64,000 nucleotides of DNA from Ancylobacter dichloromethanicus. GTDB lineage: Bacteria; Pseudomonadota; Alphaproteobacteria; Rhizobiales; Xanthobacteraceae. A program made the translations under genes and the position numbers. The first letter of the stretch is position 1. Every line of letters starts with the position of its first letter. Shown here in pieces: positions 36,362 through 45,250 of the stretch. The notes under the pieces are model-generated. The model searched no databases, was not told where the DNA came from, and worked only from the letters and a program-made list of their open reading frames with translations. The stretch is from contig NZ_JAHBGC010000005.1 in NCBI RefSeq assembly GCF_018390645.1, positions 259,713-323,712 on the forward strand. Direction: 5' to 3'.

Positions 36362-37390
36362 ATGGTTCAGACCGCTTCGACGAACGCCGCCCCACGGACG
36401 GCATTGGTGCTGGGTGCAACGGGCGGGATCGGCGGTGCGATCGCCGCCCGGCTCATCCGGGATGGATGGCAGGTGCGCGCGCTTTGCCGCGAGGCCGATT
36501 CGGCCGTTTCGGGCTGGCGGCACGCTTGCCCGGCTCCACACTTCGTGGCCGGCGACGCCATGGACCAGGCCGCCGTCGTGCGTGCCGCCACTCTGGGCGA
36601 CGGCGTTGCGGTCATCGTGCACGCGGTCAATCCGCGGGGCTATCGCCACTGGTCGTCGCTGGTGCTGCCGATGATGGACAACACGCTGGCGGCGGCCCGG
36701 GCCGCGGGTGGGGCGCGGATCGTGCTGCCCGGCACGGTCTATAATTATGACCCCGCGCATACGGCCGTCATCGACGAAAACACGCCGCAAAATGCGTGCA
36801 CCCGGAAAGGGCGGGTCCGCATCGCGCTCGAACGCAAGCTGGCGGAGGCGGCGCCGCAGCTTCCGTCGCTCATCGTGCGCGCGGGCGATTTCTTCGGGCC
36901 GGCGGCCCGGGCAAGCTGGTTCGCCCAGGCGATGGTGAAGCCGGGGCAGCCCGTGCGGACGTTCACCAGCATGGCGCCGGGGGTTCCGCATGCCTATGCC
37001 TATCTGCCCGATCTTGCGGCGGCATTTGCCGGGCTGCTCGCGATTCCCGAGCGGTTGCGGCCCCATGAGCGGGTCCAGTTCGCCGGCCAATGGGATGCGA
37101 CCGGCACGCAGATGCGCGACGCGGTGCGCCGCGTCGTGGGCGAGGACCTGCCCGAGCGCGCCTTTCCCTGGTGGATGATGCGTCTTGCGGCGCCCTTTGG
37201 CGGCTTTCCCCGCGAAGCGCTGGAGATTGAGCCGGTCTGGAAGCACCCGATGCGGCTCGACAATCGCCGTCTCGTGGACCTGCTCGGCACAGAGCCGCAT
37301 ACCCCGCTCGACCACGCCATCGCGGCGACGCTGGCCGACATGGGCTGCCTTGGCCGCTCCCCGCACGCCGCCGATTTTCCATCGGTCTGA
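36362..37390 (+). CDS. NAD(P)-dependent epimerase/dehydratase-like oxidoreductase
   Basis: 342 residues of the extended SDR/NmrA group. The coenzyme motif is VLGATGGIGGAIAARL at about 16-31, followed by READS (possible NADP-type Arg), and a VLPGTVYNYDP segment that supplies the active-site Tyr. The second half (PHAYAYLPDLAAAFAGLL) fits a substrate domain. Reaction unknown. Divergent from LysR; starts after GAAAGGAGATCACCG, a good ribosome site. Confidence 0.8.
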   Translation: MVQTASTNAAPRTALVLGATGGIGGAIAARLIRDGWQVRALCREADSAVSGWRHACPAPHFVAGDAMDQAAVVRAATLGDGVAVIVHAVNPRGYRHWSSLVLPMMDNTLAAARAAGGARIVLPGTVYNYDPAHTAVIDENTPQNACTRKGRVRIALERKLAEAAPQLPSLIVRAGDFFGPAARASWFAQAMVKPGQPVRTFTSMAPGVPHAYAYLPDLAAAFAGLLAIPERLRPHERVQFAGQWDATGTQMRDAVRRVVGEDLPERAFPWWMMRLAAPFGGFPREALEIEPVWKHPMRLDNRRLVDLLGTEPHTPLDHAIAATLADMGCLGRSPHAADFPSV

Positions 37391-37550
37391 CGCGTACCGA
37401 AAGGAGGCCCCGATGCGCCGGAAGACCTGTCCGATCGCGCCGGCGCCTGGCGTCGCCGCGTTCAATGCCGCCTGCAACGCGGGCAATGCCGCCCATGCCT
37501 GGCCTCGGCCGGCGGGAGTTCAGCATAGAGCCGTGGAGAGACCGGATCGG

Positions 37551-37575
37551 TTAACGCGTCGTTAACCAAGATTAA
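37551..37575. promoter_or_regulatory. Candidate CtrA box upstream of minC
   Basis: TTAA at 37551-37554 and TTAA at 37562-37565 are separated by exactly seven bases, the CtrA full-site consensus; a third TTAA follows at 37572-37575. GTTAAC repeats and TTAACC half sites strengthen it. It lies 35-60 bases before the minC start. CtrA control of minCDE is reported in Sinorhizobium; here it is inferred from sequence. Confidence 0.6.
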
Positions 37576-37609
37576 CCGAATCTATCCTCCATCGGAGGAG
37601 ATTCGAACC

Positions 37610-38308
37610 GTGAACGCTGTCAGTCAAACCGGGCCATCCATCCGCTTTCGTGGGCGCTCCTTCATGGCGATGACGCTGGTGGCGGACGTGCCGCTGGCGG
37701 CATGGCTGGCCGATTTCGATGTGTGGCTGCAGCGCTCTCCGGGGTTCTTCACCGGCCGGACCGTGGTGCTCGATCTCGCCGGCACGGCGCAGAGCAAGGC
37801 GGAGGTGGAGCGCTGGATCAGCGAACTGGCAACGCGCGGCGTCCGGCTGGTCGGGCTGGAGGGCGTGCGCCCGAGCCTTGTCGATGCCGGCATGCCTCCC
37901 ATCCTGCGCGGAGGGCGCGACGCCACGCTGGCCGCCGCCGAATTCGCCGTTGCGCCGGCGGAGGCGCGAAAGCCCGTCGAGCCGGTCAACCTGCTGGTCG
38001 ACCGGCGCGTGCGCTCCGGCCAGTCCATTGTCTGCCTCGAGGGCGACGTGACCATCATCGGCTCGGTCGGCGCCGGCGCCGAGATCATCGCCGGCGGATC
38101 GATCCATGTTTACGGCACGCTCGCCGGCCGGGCCATCGCCGGAGCGACGTTCGGTGCCTCGGCGCAGATCTTCTGCAGCAAGCTGGAAGCCGAACTTCTG
38201 GCCGTGGACGGCATCTACCGGACGGCCGAGGACATCGACGACGCCTTCCGGGGCAAGGCGGTCCGCGTGTCGACCGACGACGAGACCTTACGACTCACCG
38301 CGCTTTAG
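37610..38308 (+). CDS. minC: Septum site-determining protein MinC
   Basis: 232 residues. The N-terminal domain (SIRFRGRSFMAMTLVADVPL) blocks FtsZ polymerisation; the C-terminal beta-helix is unmistakable (RRVRSGQSIVCLEGDVTIIG, then GAGAEIIAGGSIHVYGTLAG and FCSKLEAELLAVDGIY). Starts with GTG at 37610, with GGAGGAG ten bases upstream. First gene of minCDE, which places division at midcell. Confidence 0.96.
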   Translation: MNAVSQTGPSIRFRGRSFMAMTLVADVPLAAWLADFDVWLQRSPGFFTGRTVVLDLAGTAQSKAEVERWISELATRGVRLVGLEGVRPSLVDAGMPPILRGGRDATLAAAEFAVAPAEARKPVEPVNLLVDRRVRSGQSIVCLEGDVTIIGSVGAGAEIIAGGSIHVYGTLAGRAIAGATFGASAQIFCSKLEAELLAVDGIYRTAEDIDDAFRGKAVRVSTDDETLRLTAL

Positions 38309-38322
38309 GAGCGAAGCAAGAC

Positions 38323-39135
38323 ATGGCTAAGATCATCACAGTCACGTCGGGAAAGGGCGGCGTCGGCAAGACGACGACCACCGCCGCCATCGGCGCGGCC
38401 CTGGCCCGCACCGGAGACAAGGTCGTCGTTGTCGATTTCGACGTGGGGCTGCGCAATCTCGACCTCATCATGGGGGCGGAACGGCGGGTCGTCTACGACT
38501 TCGTCAACGTCATCCAGGGCGATGCCCGCCTGCCGCAGGCGCTCATCAAGGACAAGCGGCTGGATTCGCTGTTCCTGCTGCCGGCCTCGCAGACCCGCGA
38601 CAAGGACGCGCTGACCGAAGAGGGCGTGGACCGGGTGATCGGCCTGCTGGCGCAGCATTTCGACTGGGTGATCTGCGATAGCCCGGCGGGCATCGAGCGC
38701 GGGGCGACGCTGGCCATGCGCCATGCCGAGATCGCCATCGTGGTGACGAACCCGGAAGTCTCGTCGGTGCGCGATAGCGACCGTATCGTCGGCATCCTCG
38801 ACGCCAAGACACTGAAGGCCGAACGCGGCGAGACGGTGGACAAACGCCTGCTGCTGACGCGCTACGACCCGGTTCGCGCGGCGCGCGGCGACATGCTGAA
38901 GACCGAGGACGTTCTGGAAATCCTGTCGCTGCCGCTACTGGGCATCGTGCCGGAGAGCGCGGACGTACTCAAGGCGTCCAATATGGGCGTGCCGGTCTCG
39001 ATCCACGAACCCAACAGCGCGCCCGCGCGCGCCTATCAGGACGCGGCGCTGCGCCTCAAGGGCGAGAACATCGCCATGGAGTTGCCGCGCCAGCGTGGCG
39101 GCCTGTTCAGCAAGCTCCTGCGGAGGGCGGCATGA
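38323..39135 (+). CDS. minD: Septum site-determining protein MinD
   Basis: 270 residues. Deviant Walker A GKGGVGKTTTT with both Lys residues at 11 and 16, the FDVGLRNLDL switch region, DSPAGIE Walker B, and a C-terminal amphipathic helix (GGLFSKLLRRAA) for membrane binding. The ATPase recruits MinC to the membrane and is released by MinE. Lies 14 bases after minC and overlaps minE by four. Confidence 0.97.
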   Translation: MAKIITVTSGKGGVGKTTTTAAIGAALARTGDKVVVVDFDVGLRNLDLIMGAERRVVYDFVNVIQGDARLPQALIKDKRLDSLFLLPASQTRDKDALTEEGVDRVIGLLAQHFDWVICDSPAGIERGATLAMRHAEIAIVVTNPEVSSVRDSDRIVGILDAKTLKAERGETVDKRLLLTRYDPVRAARGDMLKTEDVLEILSLPLLGIVPESADVLKASNMGVPVSIHEPNSAPARAYQDAALRLKGENIAMELPRQRGGLFSKLLRRAA

Positions 39136-39404
39136 CCCTGTGGAAGCGCCTTTTCTCAAGCGGCAGCGCCCCCCAGGCGCGGGAACGGCTGCAGATTCTG
39201 CTTTCCCACGAACGCCAGGTGCTGGGCGGCGACGATCTGCTCTCGCGCCTGCGCGAGGACATTCTGGCCGTCGTCGCCAAACACGTTCCCTGCGGGCAGG
39301 ACAACGTGAAGGTTCGCCTGGAGCGCGGCACGCCGATGTCGATCCTCGAAATCGAGGTCGAGGTGCGCGGGGACATCGATCTGGCGATCAGCCGCGCGGC
39401 CTGA
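39132..39404 (+). CDS. minE: Cell division topological specificity factor MinE
   Basis: 90 residues. The N-terminal membrane and MinD-contact helix (MTLWKRLFSS...ARERLQILLSHER) and the topological domain with VKVRLERGTPMSILEIEVEV are typical. ATG overlaps the minD stop (ATGA). Stimulates the MinD ATPase to drive Min oscillation. Confidence 0.96.
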   Translation: MTLWKRLFSSGSAPQARERLQILLSHERQVLGGDDLLSRLREDILAVVAKHVPCGQDNVKVRLERGTPMSILEIEVEVRGDIDLAISRAA

Positions 39405-39459
39405 CGGCGCGAACGAAAAAAGTCAGGACGAAGCCAGGACACATCCGGCGGAAGCGTCC

Positions 39460-39488
39460 CCGCCGCCGCGTTCCCGCGGTGGCGGCGG
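39460..39488. terminator. Hairpin between convergent minE and otnC-like genes
   Basis: CCGCCGCCGCG (39460-39470), loop TTCC, and CGCGGTGGCGG (39475-39485) pair with one mismatch. Located 56 bases after minE and 64 bases from the end of the convergent aldolase gene, it could stop transcription from both sides. No T tract, so factor-independent termination is uncertain. Confidence 0.35.
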
Positions 39489-39551
39489 CCGCGTGGAAGG
39501 GCGCGCATGGGCCGGCAGCGTTCCCAAGCGGGCTTCGCGCACGGCCGCCTC

Positions 39552-40193
39552 TCAGCGGCGGGCGGGCCCGCCGAGTTCGGCGATCTCGACCTCGGTCAGA
39601 TAGCGGATCTTTTCGCCGCGCAGGATGAAGGCGAGGCGGGCGGTTTCCTCCAGTTCCTCGGCATTGTTGACCGCGTCCTCAAGGTCCCTGCCCAGCACCA
39701 CCACGCCATGCGAGGCGAGAAGGAAGGCATTGACCGGGTGCGCGCTTGCCGCGCGCGCGAGGTCGCGCCCGATCTCCGGCGCGCCGGGACGGTAATAGGG
39801 GATCACCGGGAGGTAGCCGACCCGCATCACGTAATAGGGCGTGAAGGGGCGCAGCGCGTTGTCGGTGGGCAGGTCCTCCAGGCACGACAGGGCGGTGAGA
39901 TAGGTGGAGTGCAGATGCACGATCGCCCCCGCTTCCGGCCGGCAGTCGAACAGCGCCTGATGGAAGGTGAATTCCTTCGAGGGTTTGGGACCGGCGACCG
40001 GCTTTCCCGCGGCATCTATCCGCGCCAGATCGGCCGGGGTTATCCGCCCCAGGCTGCCCCCGGTCGGCGTGACCAGAAAGCCGCCATCGTCCAGCCGCAC
40101 CGAGACGTTTCCGGCACCGCCGACGGAATAGCCGCGCTCGAACAGGCTGCGGCACAGGCTGCACAATTGCTCTGCCTTGGAGGTTGCGGTCAT
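39552..40193 (-). CDS. otnC: Class II aldolase/adducin family, probable 3-oxo-tetronate 4-phosphate decarboxylase
   Basis: 213 residues. The zinc-aldolase fold shows GGAGNVSVRL, the catalytic Glu in SKEFTFHQ, the metal His pair in IVHLHSTYLTAL and the third His in LASHGVVVLG. Family members include L-fuculose-phosphate aldolase; the OtnK-type kinase in the same operon makes the OtnC role (decarboxylation of 3-oxo-tetronate 4-phosphate to a triose phosphate) the best fit. Last gene of the operon, 65 bases after the TRAP permease. Confidence 0.78.
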   Translation of the reverse strand: MTATSKAEQLCSLCRSLFERGYSVGGAGNVSVRLDDGGFLVTPTGGSLGRITPADLARIDAAGKPVAGPKPSKEFTFHQALFDCRPEAGAIVHLHSTYLTALSCLEDLPTDNALRPFTPYYVMRVGYLPVIPYYRPGAPEIGRDLARAASAHPVNAFLLASHGVVVLGRDLEDAVNNAEELEETARLAFILRGEKIRYLTEVEIAELGGPARR

Positions 40194-40258
40194 GTTCCAA
40201 GCCTCGACGCTGGATGTAAGGGCTCCGGGACGGATGCCGATTGCGGATGTTCTGCCGG

Positions 40259-41527
40259 CTATTTCGAGATCGCCCAACTGGTGAAGCCGGGCACGTAGGT
40301 CACCAGCGCCAGCGTGGCCAGCATGATGGCGATGAAGGGCAGCATGGCTCTTGAGAGCTTCATCACCGGCACCCCCGAAATACTGCTGGCGAGATAGAGC
40401 GCCGTTCCCACCGGCGGCGTCAGCAGGCCGATGGTGAGGTTGATCACCATGATGAGGCCGAACTGCACCGGGTCCACGCCCAGATGCGCCGCCACCGGCC
40501 CCAGGATCGGCGTCATCAGCAGGATCGCCGGGCCGCTGTCGAGGAACATGCCGACGATCAGCAGCATGACGTTGATGAGCAGCAGCAGCAGGATCTTGTT
40601 CTCGGTCAGGCCGAGAATGGCACCGGCGATGGTCTGGGGCAGCCTTGCATTGGTCAGCAGCCAGCCGAACAGCGAGGTGGCGGCGATGATGGCGGCGATC
40701 ACCGCGGTGGCGATGGCTGCCTCCATGCAGATCTTGGGAATGTCGGCGAGGGTGAATTCCTTGTAGACGAACAGCCCCACCAGGAAGGCATAGACGGCGA
40801 CCACGGCGCCGCCCTCGGTGGGGGTGAACACGCCCATGCGGATGCCGCCGATGATGATGACCGGCATCATCAGGGCCCAGCTCGCTTCCTTGAAGCGCCG
40901 CCACTTCTCCGCGCCGCTCACCCGCCCCTCGGTGGGATAGCCATGCCTGAGGGCGAAGAAATAGGAATAGAGCGCGAAACCGAGGCCGATCACGATGCCG
41001 GGGGCGATGGCGGCCAGGAACAGATCGCCGATCGAGGCCTGGTTGGAAACGCCGTAGATGATGATCGCGATGCTCGGTGGCAGGATCAGCGCGAGGCTGC
41101 CCGAGGACGCCACCAGCGCGGCGGAGAAGCCGGCATCGTAATTGCGCTTCTTCATCTCCGGGATCATCACCGAGCCGAGCGCCGCGACATCGGCCACGCC
41201 CGAGCCCGACACGCCGCCCATGATGACGCCGCTGGTCGCCACGACATGGGCGAGACTGCCGCGAATGTTGCCGACCAGCGCCAGCGCCAAATTGATGATG
41301 CGCCGGGTGATGCCGCCATGGCCCATCAGCGACCCCGCCAGCATGAACAACGGGATCGCCATCAGCGGGAAGGAATCGACCGAGGTGAACAGACGCTGGC
41401 CGAACAGCGCCATCGGGTAGCCCTGATAGACGATCGCGCCGAGGGAGGCGAGGGCGATGCCGAAGGCGACGGGAACGCCCAGAACCAGGAACAGCGCAAA
41501 GCCGCCGAAGAGAAGAAGGGCAATCAT
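40259..41527 (-). CDS. dctM: TRAP transporter large permease, DctM-like
   Basis: 422 residues, strongly hydrophobic with about 12 membrane segments. DctM marks are PLMAIPLFMLAGSLMGHGGI, GGVSGSGVADVAALGSVMIP and LTIGLLTPPVGTALYLASSI. ATG overlaps the stop of the small permease gene (ATGA). It carries the sodium-coupled transport path for the acid sugar or carboxylate held by DctP. Confidence 0.92.
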   Translation of the reverse strand: MIALLLFGGFALFLVLGVPVAFGIALASLGAIVYQGYPMALFGQRLFTSVDSFPLMAIPLFMLAGSLMGHGGITRRIINLALALVGNIRGSLAHVVATSGVIMGGVSGSGVADVAALGSVMIPEMKKRNYDAGFSAALVASSGSLALILPPSIAIIIYGVSNQASIGDLFLAAIAPGIVIGLGFALYSYFFALRHGYPTEGRVSGAEKWRRFKEASWALMMPVIIIGGIRMGVFTPTEGGAVVAVYAFLVGLFVYKEFTLADIPKICMEAAIATAVIAAIIAATSLFGWLLTNARLPQTIAGAILGLTENKILLLLLINVMLLIVGMFLDSGPAILLMTPILGPVAAHLGVDPVQFGLIMVINLTIGLLTPPVGTALYLASSISGVPVMKLSRAMLPFIAIMLATLALVTYVPGFTSWAISK

Positions 41528-42003
41528 GACGCGCTCTTTCCGCCGGAGGCCATCTTCTGCCACGCGGCGCGCAGCGCGAAATAAAACAGGGCGGCCCCGC
41601 TAAAGGGGATCACCACATAGACGCAGTACATCGGTATGCCGAGCGCGGCGCTGCGCTGATGCAGGCCGAACGTCATCAGCGACACGCCGCCCACGACCAG
41701 CGCCAGGCCGACCACGGCGACAAGCAGGGCGTTCAGCACCGTGAGCCCGCGCGACGGCTTGGCCGGCAGCAGCGAAACGAGGAGATCGAGGGCGATATGC
41801 GCCTTGGACTGGAAGGCCGCCGCCATGCCGAGGAAGGTGATCCAGACGAAGATGTACCTGCCCACCTCTTCGGACCAGCTCAGCGAATTCTCCAGGACAT
41901 AGCGGGAAATCACCTGGGTGAAGGTGATGCCCATCATGGCGAAGATGAGCGCCGCGATGGCCCAGAGAAGGATTATGTGCAACAGCCGATCAAGCTTTTC
42001 CAA
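41524..42003 (-). CDS. dctQ: TRAP transporter small permease, DctQ-like
   Basis: 159 residues and four membrane segments (SLSWSEEVGRYIFVWITFLG is the DctQ hallmark). No ATG fits the N-terminus; I use the TTG at 42003 (LEKLDRLLHI) with GGGAGAG upstream. Between dctP and dctM, as expected. Confidence 0.87.
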   Translation of the reverse strand: MEKLDRLLHIILLWAIAALIFAMMGITFTQVISRYVLENSLSWSEEVGRYIFVWITFLGMAAAFQSKAHIALDLLVSLLPAKPSRGLTVLNALLVAVVGLALVVGGVSLMTFGLHQRSAALGIPMYCVYVVIPFSGAALFYFALRAAWQKMASGGKSAS

Positions 42004-42135
42004 GCCGCTCTCTCCCTTAGGCTGCACGCCGCGGCGGGCATCGCCGGCGGCGCACCGCCCGGGGCGGCGTGAGCTTTCGCCCCGCACCGTTCCCGGGTGG
42101 CGCCGCCGGCGTTGCCGCGGGCAGGCCCTTATGCG

Positions 42136-43140
42136 TTACCGGCCCAGTTCCTTGAGGATGCGGTTGTAAAGGTCGCTGTCGACCTTGGTGGCGAAGGCCT
42201 CGTGCGCGCCGACGGCAGCGGCCGCGATCGGCGCCGTGTCGGGATGGGTGACCTGCATCCCTCCGTCGACCATCTTCTTCAGCATCTCGGCGGTCTGCGT
42301 GCGGACGGCCTCGTTCTCCGCCTTGGTGGCCGCGGCGGCAGCCTCGACGACGATCTTCTGCTGCTCGGGCGTAAGCTGGTTCCAGCGCAGCTCGCTCATC
42401 GTCAGGGTCACGTACTCATATTTGTGGTCGGTCATGGCGAGGTACTTCTGCACCTCGTTGATGCGGCCGCCATAGATGAACGGGATCGGGTTCTCCTGCG
42501 CCTCGATCACGTGCTGCTCAAGGCCGGTATAGACCTCGCTCCACGCCATCGGGGTCGGGTTGGCGCCGATGGCACGCCAGGTGGTGACCATGGCGGGAAT
42601 CTCGGGAACGCGGATCTTCAGGCCCTTCAGGTCCTCGATGCCGTTGATCGGCTTGTTCGAGGTCACCTCGCGCGAGCCGCGCTCCCACCAGTCGAGGATG
42701 CGGACATTGGCGTTCTTGAGCACGTTGGCGGCGATCTCCTCGCCGATCGGCCCCTGGATGACCTTGTTGAACTCCTCCTGCGACTTGAAGAGGTAGGGCA
42801 GTTCCAGAAGCTGGATGGAAGGCGCGAAGTTGCCGAGCACGCCGGCGATCAGGCCGAAGTCCACGGTGCCCATCTGCATGCCCTCGACCAGGTCGCGGTC
42901 GCCGCCGAGCGTCGAGTTCGGATAGATGGTCAGGGTGATCGTGCCGTTCGAGCGGGCCTCCAGCTCCTCCTTGAACTTCTGGGCCCCGAACTGCCACAGA
43001 TCCTGTTCGGACTGGATATGGCCGAGCTTGAGGTTGAGCACCTCCTGCGCGGAAGCCGGGGAGGTCGCGGAGGCGACCAACAGCGCTGCGGCGGCAGAAA
43101 AAAGCGCCGGCTTAAGAATTTTCGCAAATGATTTCAGCAT
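42136..43140 (-). CDS. dctP: TRAP transporter substrate-binding protein, DctP-like
   Basis: 334 residues. Signal peptide ends at about residue 32 (ASATSPASAQE). The conserved carboxylate-binding Arg lies in GLKIRVPEIPAMV, and the long helix TLTMSELRWNQLTPEQQKIV is typical. AGGAGG precedes the ATG. Binds an organic acid, by context a tetronate or related sugar acid. Confidence 0.9.
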   Translation of the reverse strand: MLKSFAKILKPALFSAAAALLVASATSPASAQEVLNLKLGHIQSEQDLWQFGAQKFKEELEARSNGTITLTIYPNSTLGGDRDLVEGMQMGTVDFGLIAGVLGNFAPSIQLLELPYLFKSQEEFNKVIQGPIGEEIAANVLKNANVRILDWWERGSREVTSNKPINGIEDLKGLKIRVPEIPAMVTTWRAIGANPTPMAWSEVYTGLEQHVIEAQENPIPFIYGGRINEVQKYLAMTDHKYEYVTLTMSELRWNQLTPEQQKIVVEAAAAATKAENEAVRTQTAEMLKKMVDGGMQVTHPDTAPIAAAAVGAHEAFATKVDSDLYNRILKELGR

Positions 43141-43209
43141 TTGTATCCTCCTTGAAGCTTGTGTTCTGTTATTCCGCGGGCGGCGGTTCGCCGTCCGCGA
43201 CGTTCGCCG

Positions 43210-44472
43210 TCAGTTGCCGCGCAGGATGGCGTCGGCTTCCGCGAAGAAGTCCGGCCCGCCGAAATTCCCGGACTTCAGCGCCAGCGCCACGGGACGGCCG
43301 CCCGGCGGCGTGCTGCGCAGGGCCGGGGCACCGGGCGCGATTTCCGGCCCGATCTCCAGCGCGGTCAGGCCGAGCCCCTCGACCACCGCTCCCGAGGTCT
43401 CGCCGCCGGCGACGACCAGACGCCCGATTCCGGCGGCGACCAGAGCCCGGGCGATGTCGGCGAAGGCGTGCTCGATCGCCGCCGCGACCTTCTCCCGGCC
43501 ATAGGCTTCCTGCGCGGCCCGGACCTGAGCGGGATCGGCGGAGGAGAACACCAGAGGGCGCCCGGCCTGTGCCATGGCCCAGCCGGCGATCGCCTGCGGA
43601 TCGAGCCGGCCGGAGACGGCGTCCTCGGCCGTGATCTCGAGGGCGGGCAGGCCGGCGTCGCGATGCCGGCCCACCTGCCCGCGCGTCGCGGTGGAGCAGG
43701 AGCCCGAGAGCACGACGCAGGTCCCTTCCACGCCCTGCCAGGTGCTGCCTTCGCCGGAAAGAAGCCCCTGCCGGCGGAAATTGGCGGGCAGCCCCATGGC
43801 GATCCCCGATCCCCCGGTCAGCAGCGTCGCACCGTCCAGCGCCGTGCCAATTTCCATCAGGTCGGCGTCGGACAGGGCATCCACCACGATCAGCCGGGCG
43901 CCTTTCGCATCGGCGTGCGCCAGCGCCTCGGCGATGGCGGCGGCGCCGCTGCGCACCTCGGGAAAGCGGACATGGCCGATCGGCATCGCGGTCTGGCGCG
44001 CCAGCCAGCGGCCGATATCGGCATCGGTCATCGGGTTCAGCGGATGGTGCTCCATGCCGCTTTCGTTCAGAAGCCGGTCATGGACGAAGAGGTGGCCCTG
44101 GTAGATGGTGCGGCCGGCGCCGGGAAAGGCCGGACACACCACCACCTTGCGGGCATCGAGCGCCTCGGCCAGGGCCTCGGCGACGGGCCCGATATTGCCC
44201 TCGGGCGTGCTGTCGAAGGTGGAGCAGTATTTGAACAGGAACTGGGTGCAGCCCTGCGCCTTCAGCCATTCCAGCGCCTGAAGCGACTGCGCCACGGCCT
44301 CCTTCGCGGGGATGCTGCGCGACTTCAGCGCCACCACGCCGGCCTCGACCGATGGGGCGGCGCCGGTCGTCGGCACGCCGGAGAACTGGGTGACGCGCAT
44401 GCCCTGCTTCGACAGGGTGTTGGCCAGATCGCTGGAGCCGGTGAAGTCGTCGCCAATGCAGCCGAGAAGCAT
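43210..44472 (-). CDS. otnK: Four-carbon acid sugar kinase (DUF1537), OtnK-like
   Basis: 420 residues. N-terminal LLGCIGDDFTGSSDLANTL and the C-terminal nucleotide-binding part RLVVAGGETSGAVV plus LALKSGNFGGPDFF are the DUF1537 signatures. Members phosphorylate 3-oxo-tetronate or D-threonate; the linked class II aldolase favours 3-oxo-tetronate kinase. Lies 43 bases after GntR and 69 before dctP. Confidence 0.86.
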   Translation of the reverse strand: MLLGCIGDDFTGSSDLANTLSKQGMRVTQFSGVPTTGAAPSVEAGVVALKSRSIPAKEAVAQSLQALEWLKAQGCTQFLFKYCSTFDSTPEGNIGPVAEALAEALDARKVVVCPAFPGAGRTIYQGHLFVHDRLLNESGMEHHPLNPMTDADIGRWLARQTAMPIGHVRFPEVRSGAAAIAEALAHADAKGARLIVVDALSDADLMEIGTALDGATLLTGGSGIAMGLPANFRRQGLLSGEGSTWQGVEGTCVVLSGSCSTATRGQVGRHRDAGLPALEITAEDAVSGRLDPQAIAGWAMAQAGRPLVFSSADPAQVRAAQEAYGREKVAAAIEHAFADIARALVAAGIGRLVVAGGETSGAVVEGLGLTALEIGPEIAPGAPALRSTPPGGRPVALALKSGNFGGPDFFAEADAILRGN

Positions 44473-44515
44473 TTTTCAAGCCTTTGCAGAATATCCGGTC
44501 GCGGAGAGCGCCCCG

Positions 44516-45250
44516 TCAGGGCGTGTCCGGCGTCTGTTCGCGAATGTCCCAGTAGGTCTGGATCACGGTGGCGAGGTGCTCGCGCATCGCCGCCTCGGCG
44601 CGGTCCGCATCGCGGTCGCGGATGGCCTCGAAGATGTGGCGGTGCGCGGCCATGGCCTTGCGCAGACCATCGGGATGGCTGAGCGAGAAGCGGCGCTGCT
44701 CCTCCAGCAGTTCCAGCACGACGTGGTAGAGCGCATCCAGCAGCGGGTCCTGCGCGATGCTGCCGATGCGATGATGGAAGGCATCGTCGGTGGCCGAAAA
44801 GCCGAGGATGTCGTCGGTGCAGCTCTCGTTCTTCAGCAGCAGCGCTTCAAGATCGGCGACATCCTTGTCGGTCGCCAGCCGCACCGCCTCGCGGACCAGG
44901 GCGACCTCGACGAAGATTCGCGTGTGCTGGAACTGGCGGATCCCCTCCGGGCGGGCGACCAGCATCCGGGCCGCCCCCGACAGAAGCTGCAGCAGGTCGC
45001 GCGGATCGGGCTCGGTGACGCGCGTGCGATCGCCGTTCGACACCGACAGCATGCCGGTCTTGCTCAGCCACAGCAGTGCCTCGCGCACGGCGGGACGGCC
45101 GACGCCATAATGCGCCATCAGGTCACGCTCGGAGGGCAGGCGATCACCCACCGTCAGCTCGCCCGACAGCACCCGCTCCTCGATGTCCTTCGCGATCCGG
45201 TCGGACAAGCGGTCCCGGCGCAGATGGGTCGGCGTCCCGAAACCGCTCAT
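44516..45250 (-). CDS. GntR-family regulator, FCD subfamily (NanR-like)
   Basis: 244 residues. Winged helix with LSDRIAKDIEERVLSGELTV, LPSERDLMAHYGVGRPAVRE and wing MLSVSNGDRTRV; the FCD domain has DDAFHHRIGSIAQDPLL and AAHRHIFEAI. Its stop overlaps otnK distance of 43 bases and its ATG overlaps the upstream dehydrogenase stop (ATGA). Probably autoregulates the acid-sugar operon from a site upstream of 46149. Confidence 0.9.
   Translation of the reverse strand: MSGFGTPTHLRRDRLSDRIAKDIEERVLSGELTVGDRLPSERDLMAHYGVGRPAVREALLWLSKTGMLSVSNGDRTRVTEPDPRDLLQLLSGAARMLVARPEGIRQFQHTRIFVEVALVREAVRLATDKDVADLEALLLKNESCTDDILGFSATDDAFHHRIGSIAQDPLLDALYHVVLELLEEQRRFSLSHPDGLRKAMAAHRHIFEAIRDRDADRAEAAMREHLATVIQTYWDIREQTPDTP

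Noticed and set aside
37414..37565. Small frame after the oxidoreductase gene with a plausible ribosome site (AAAGGAGG before ATG)
   Set aside because: About 50 codons with no family likeness; it runs into the CtrA-type box, so I do not call it a gene, though a short peptide cannot be excluded.
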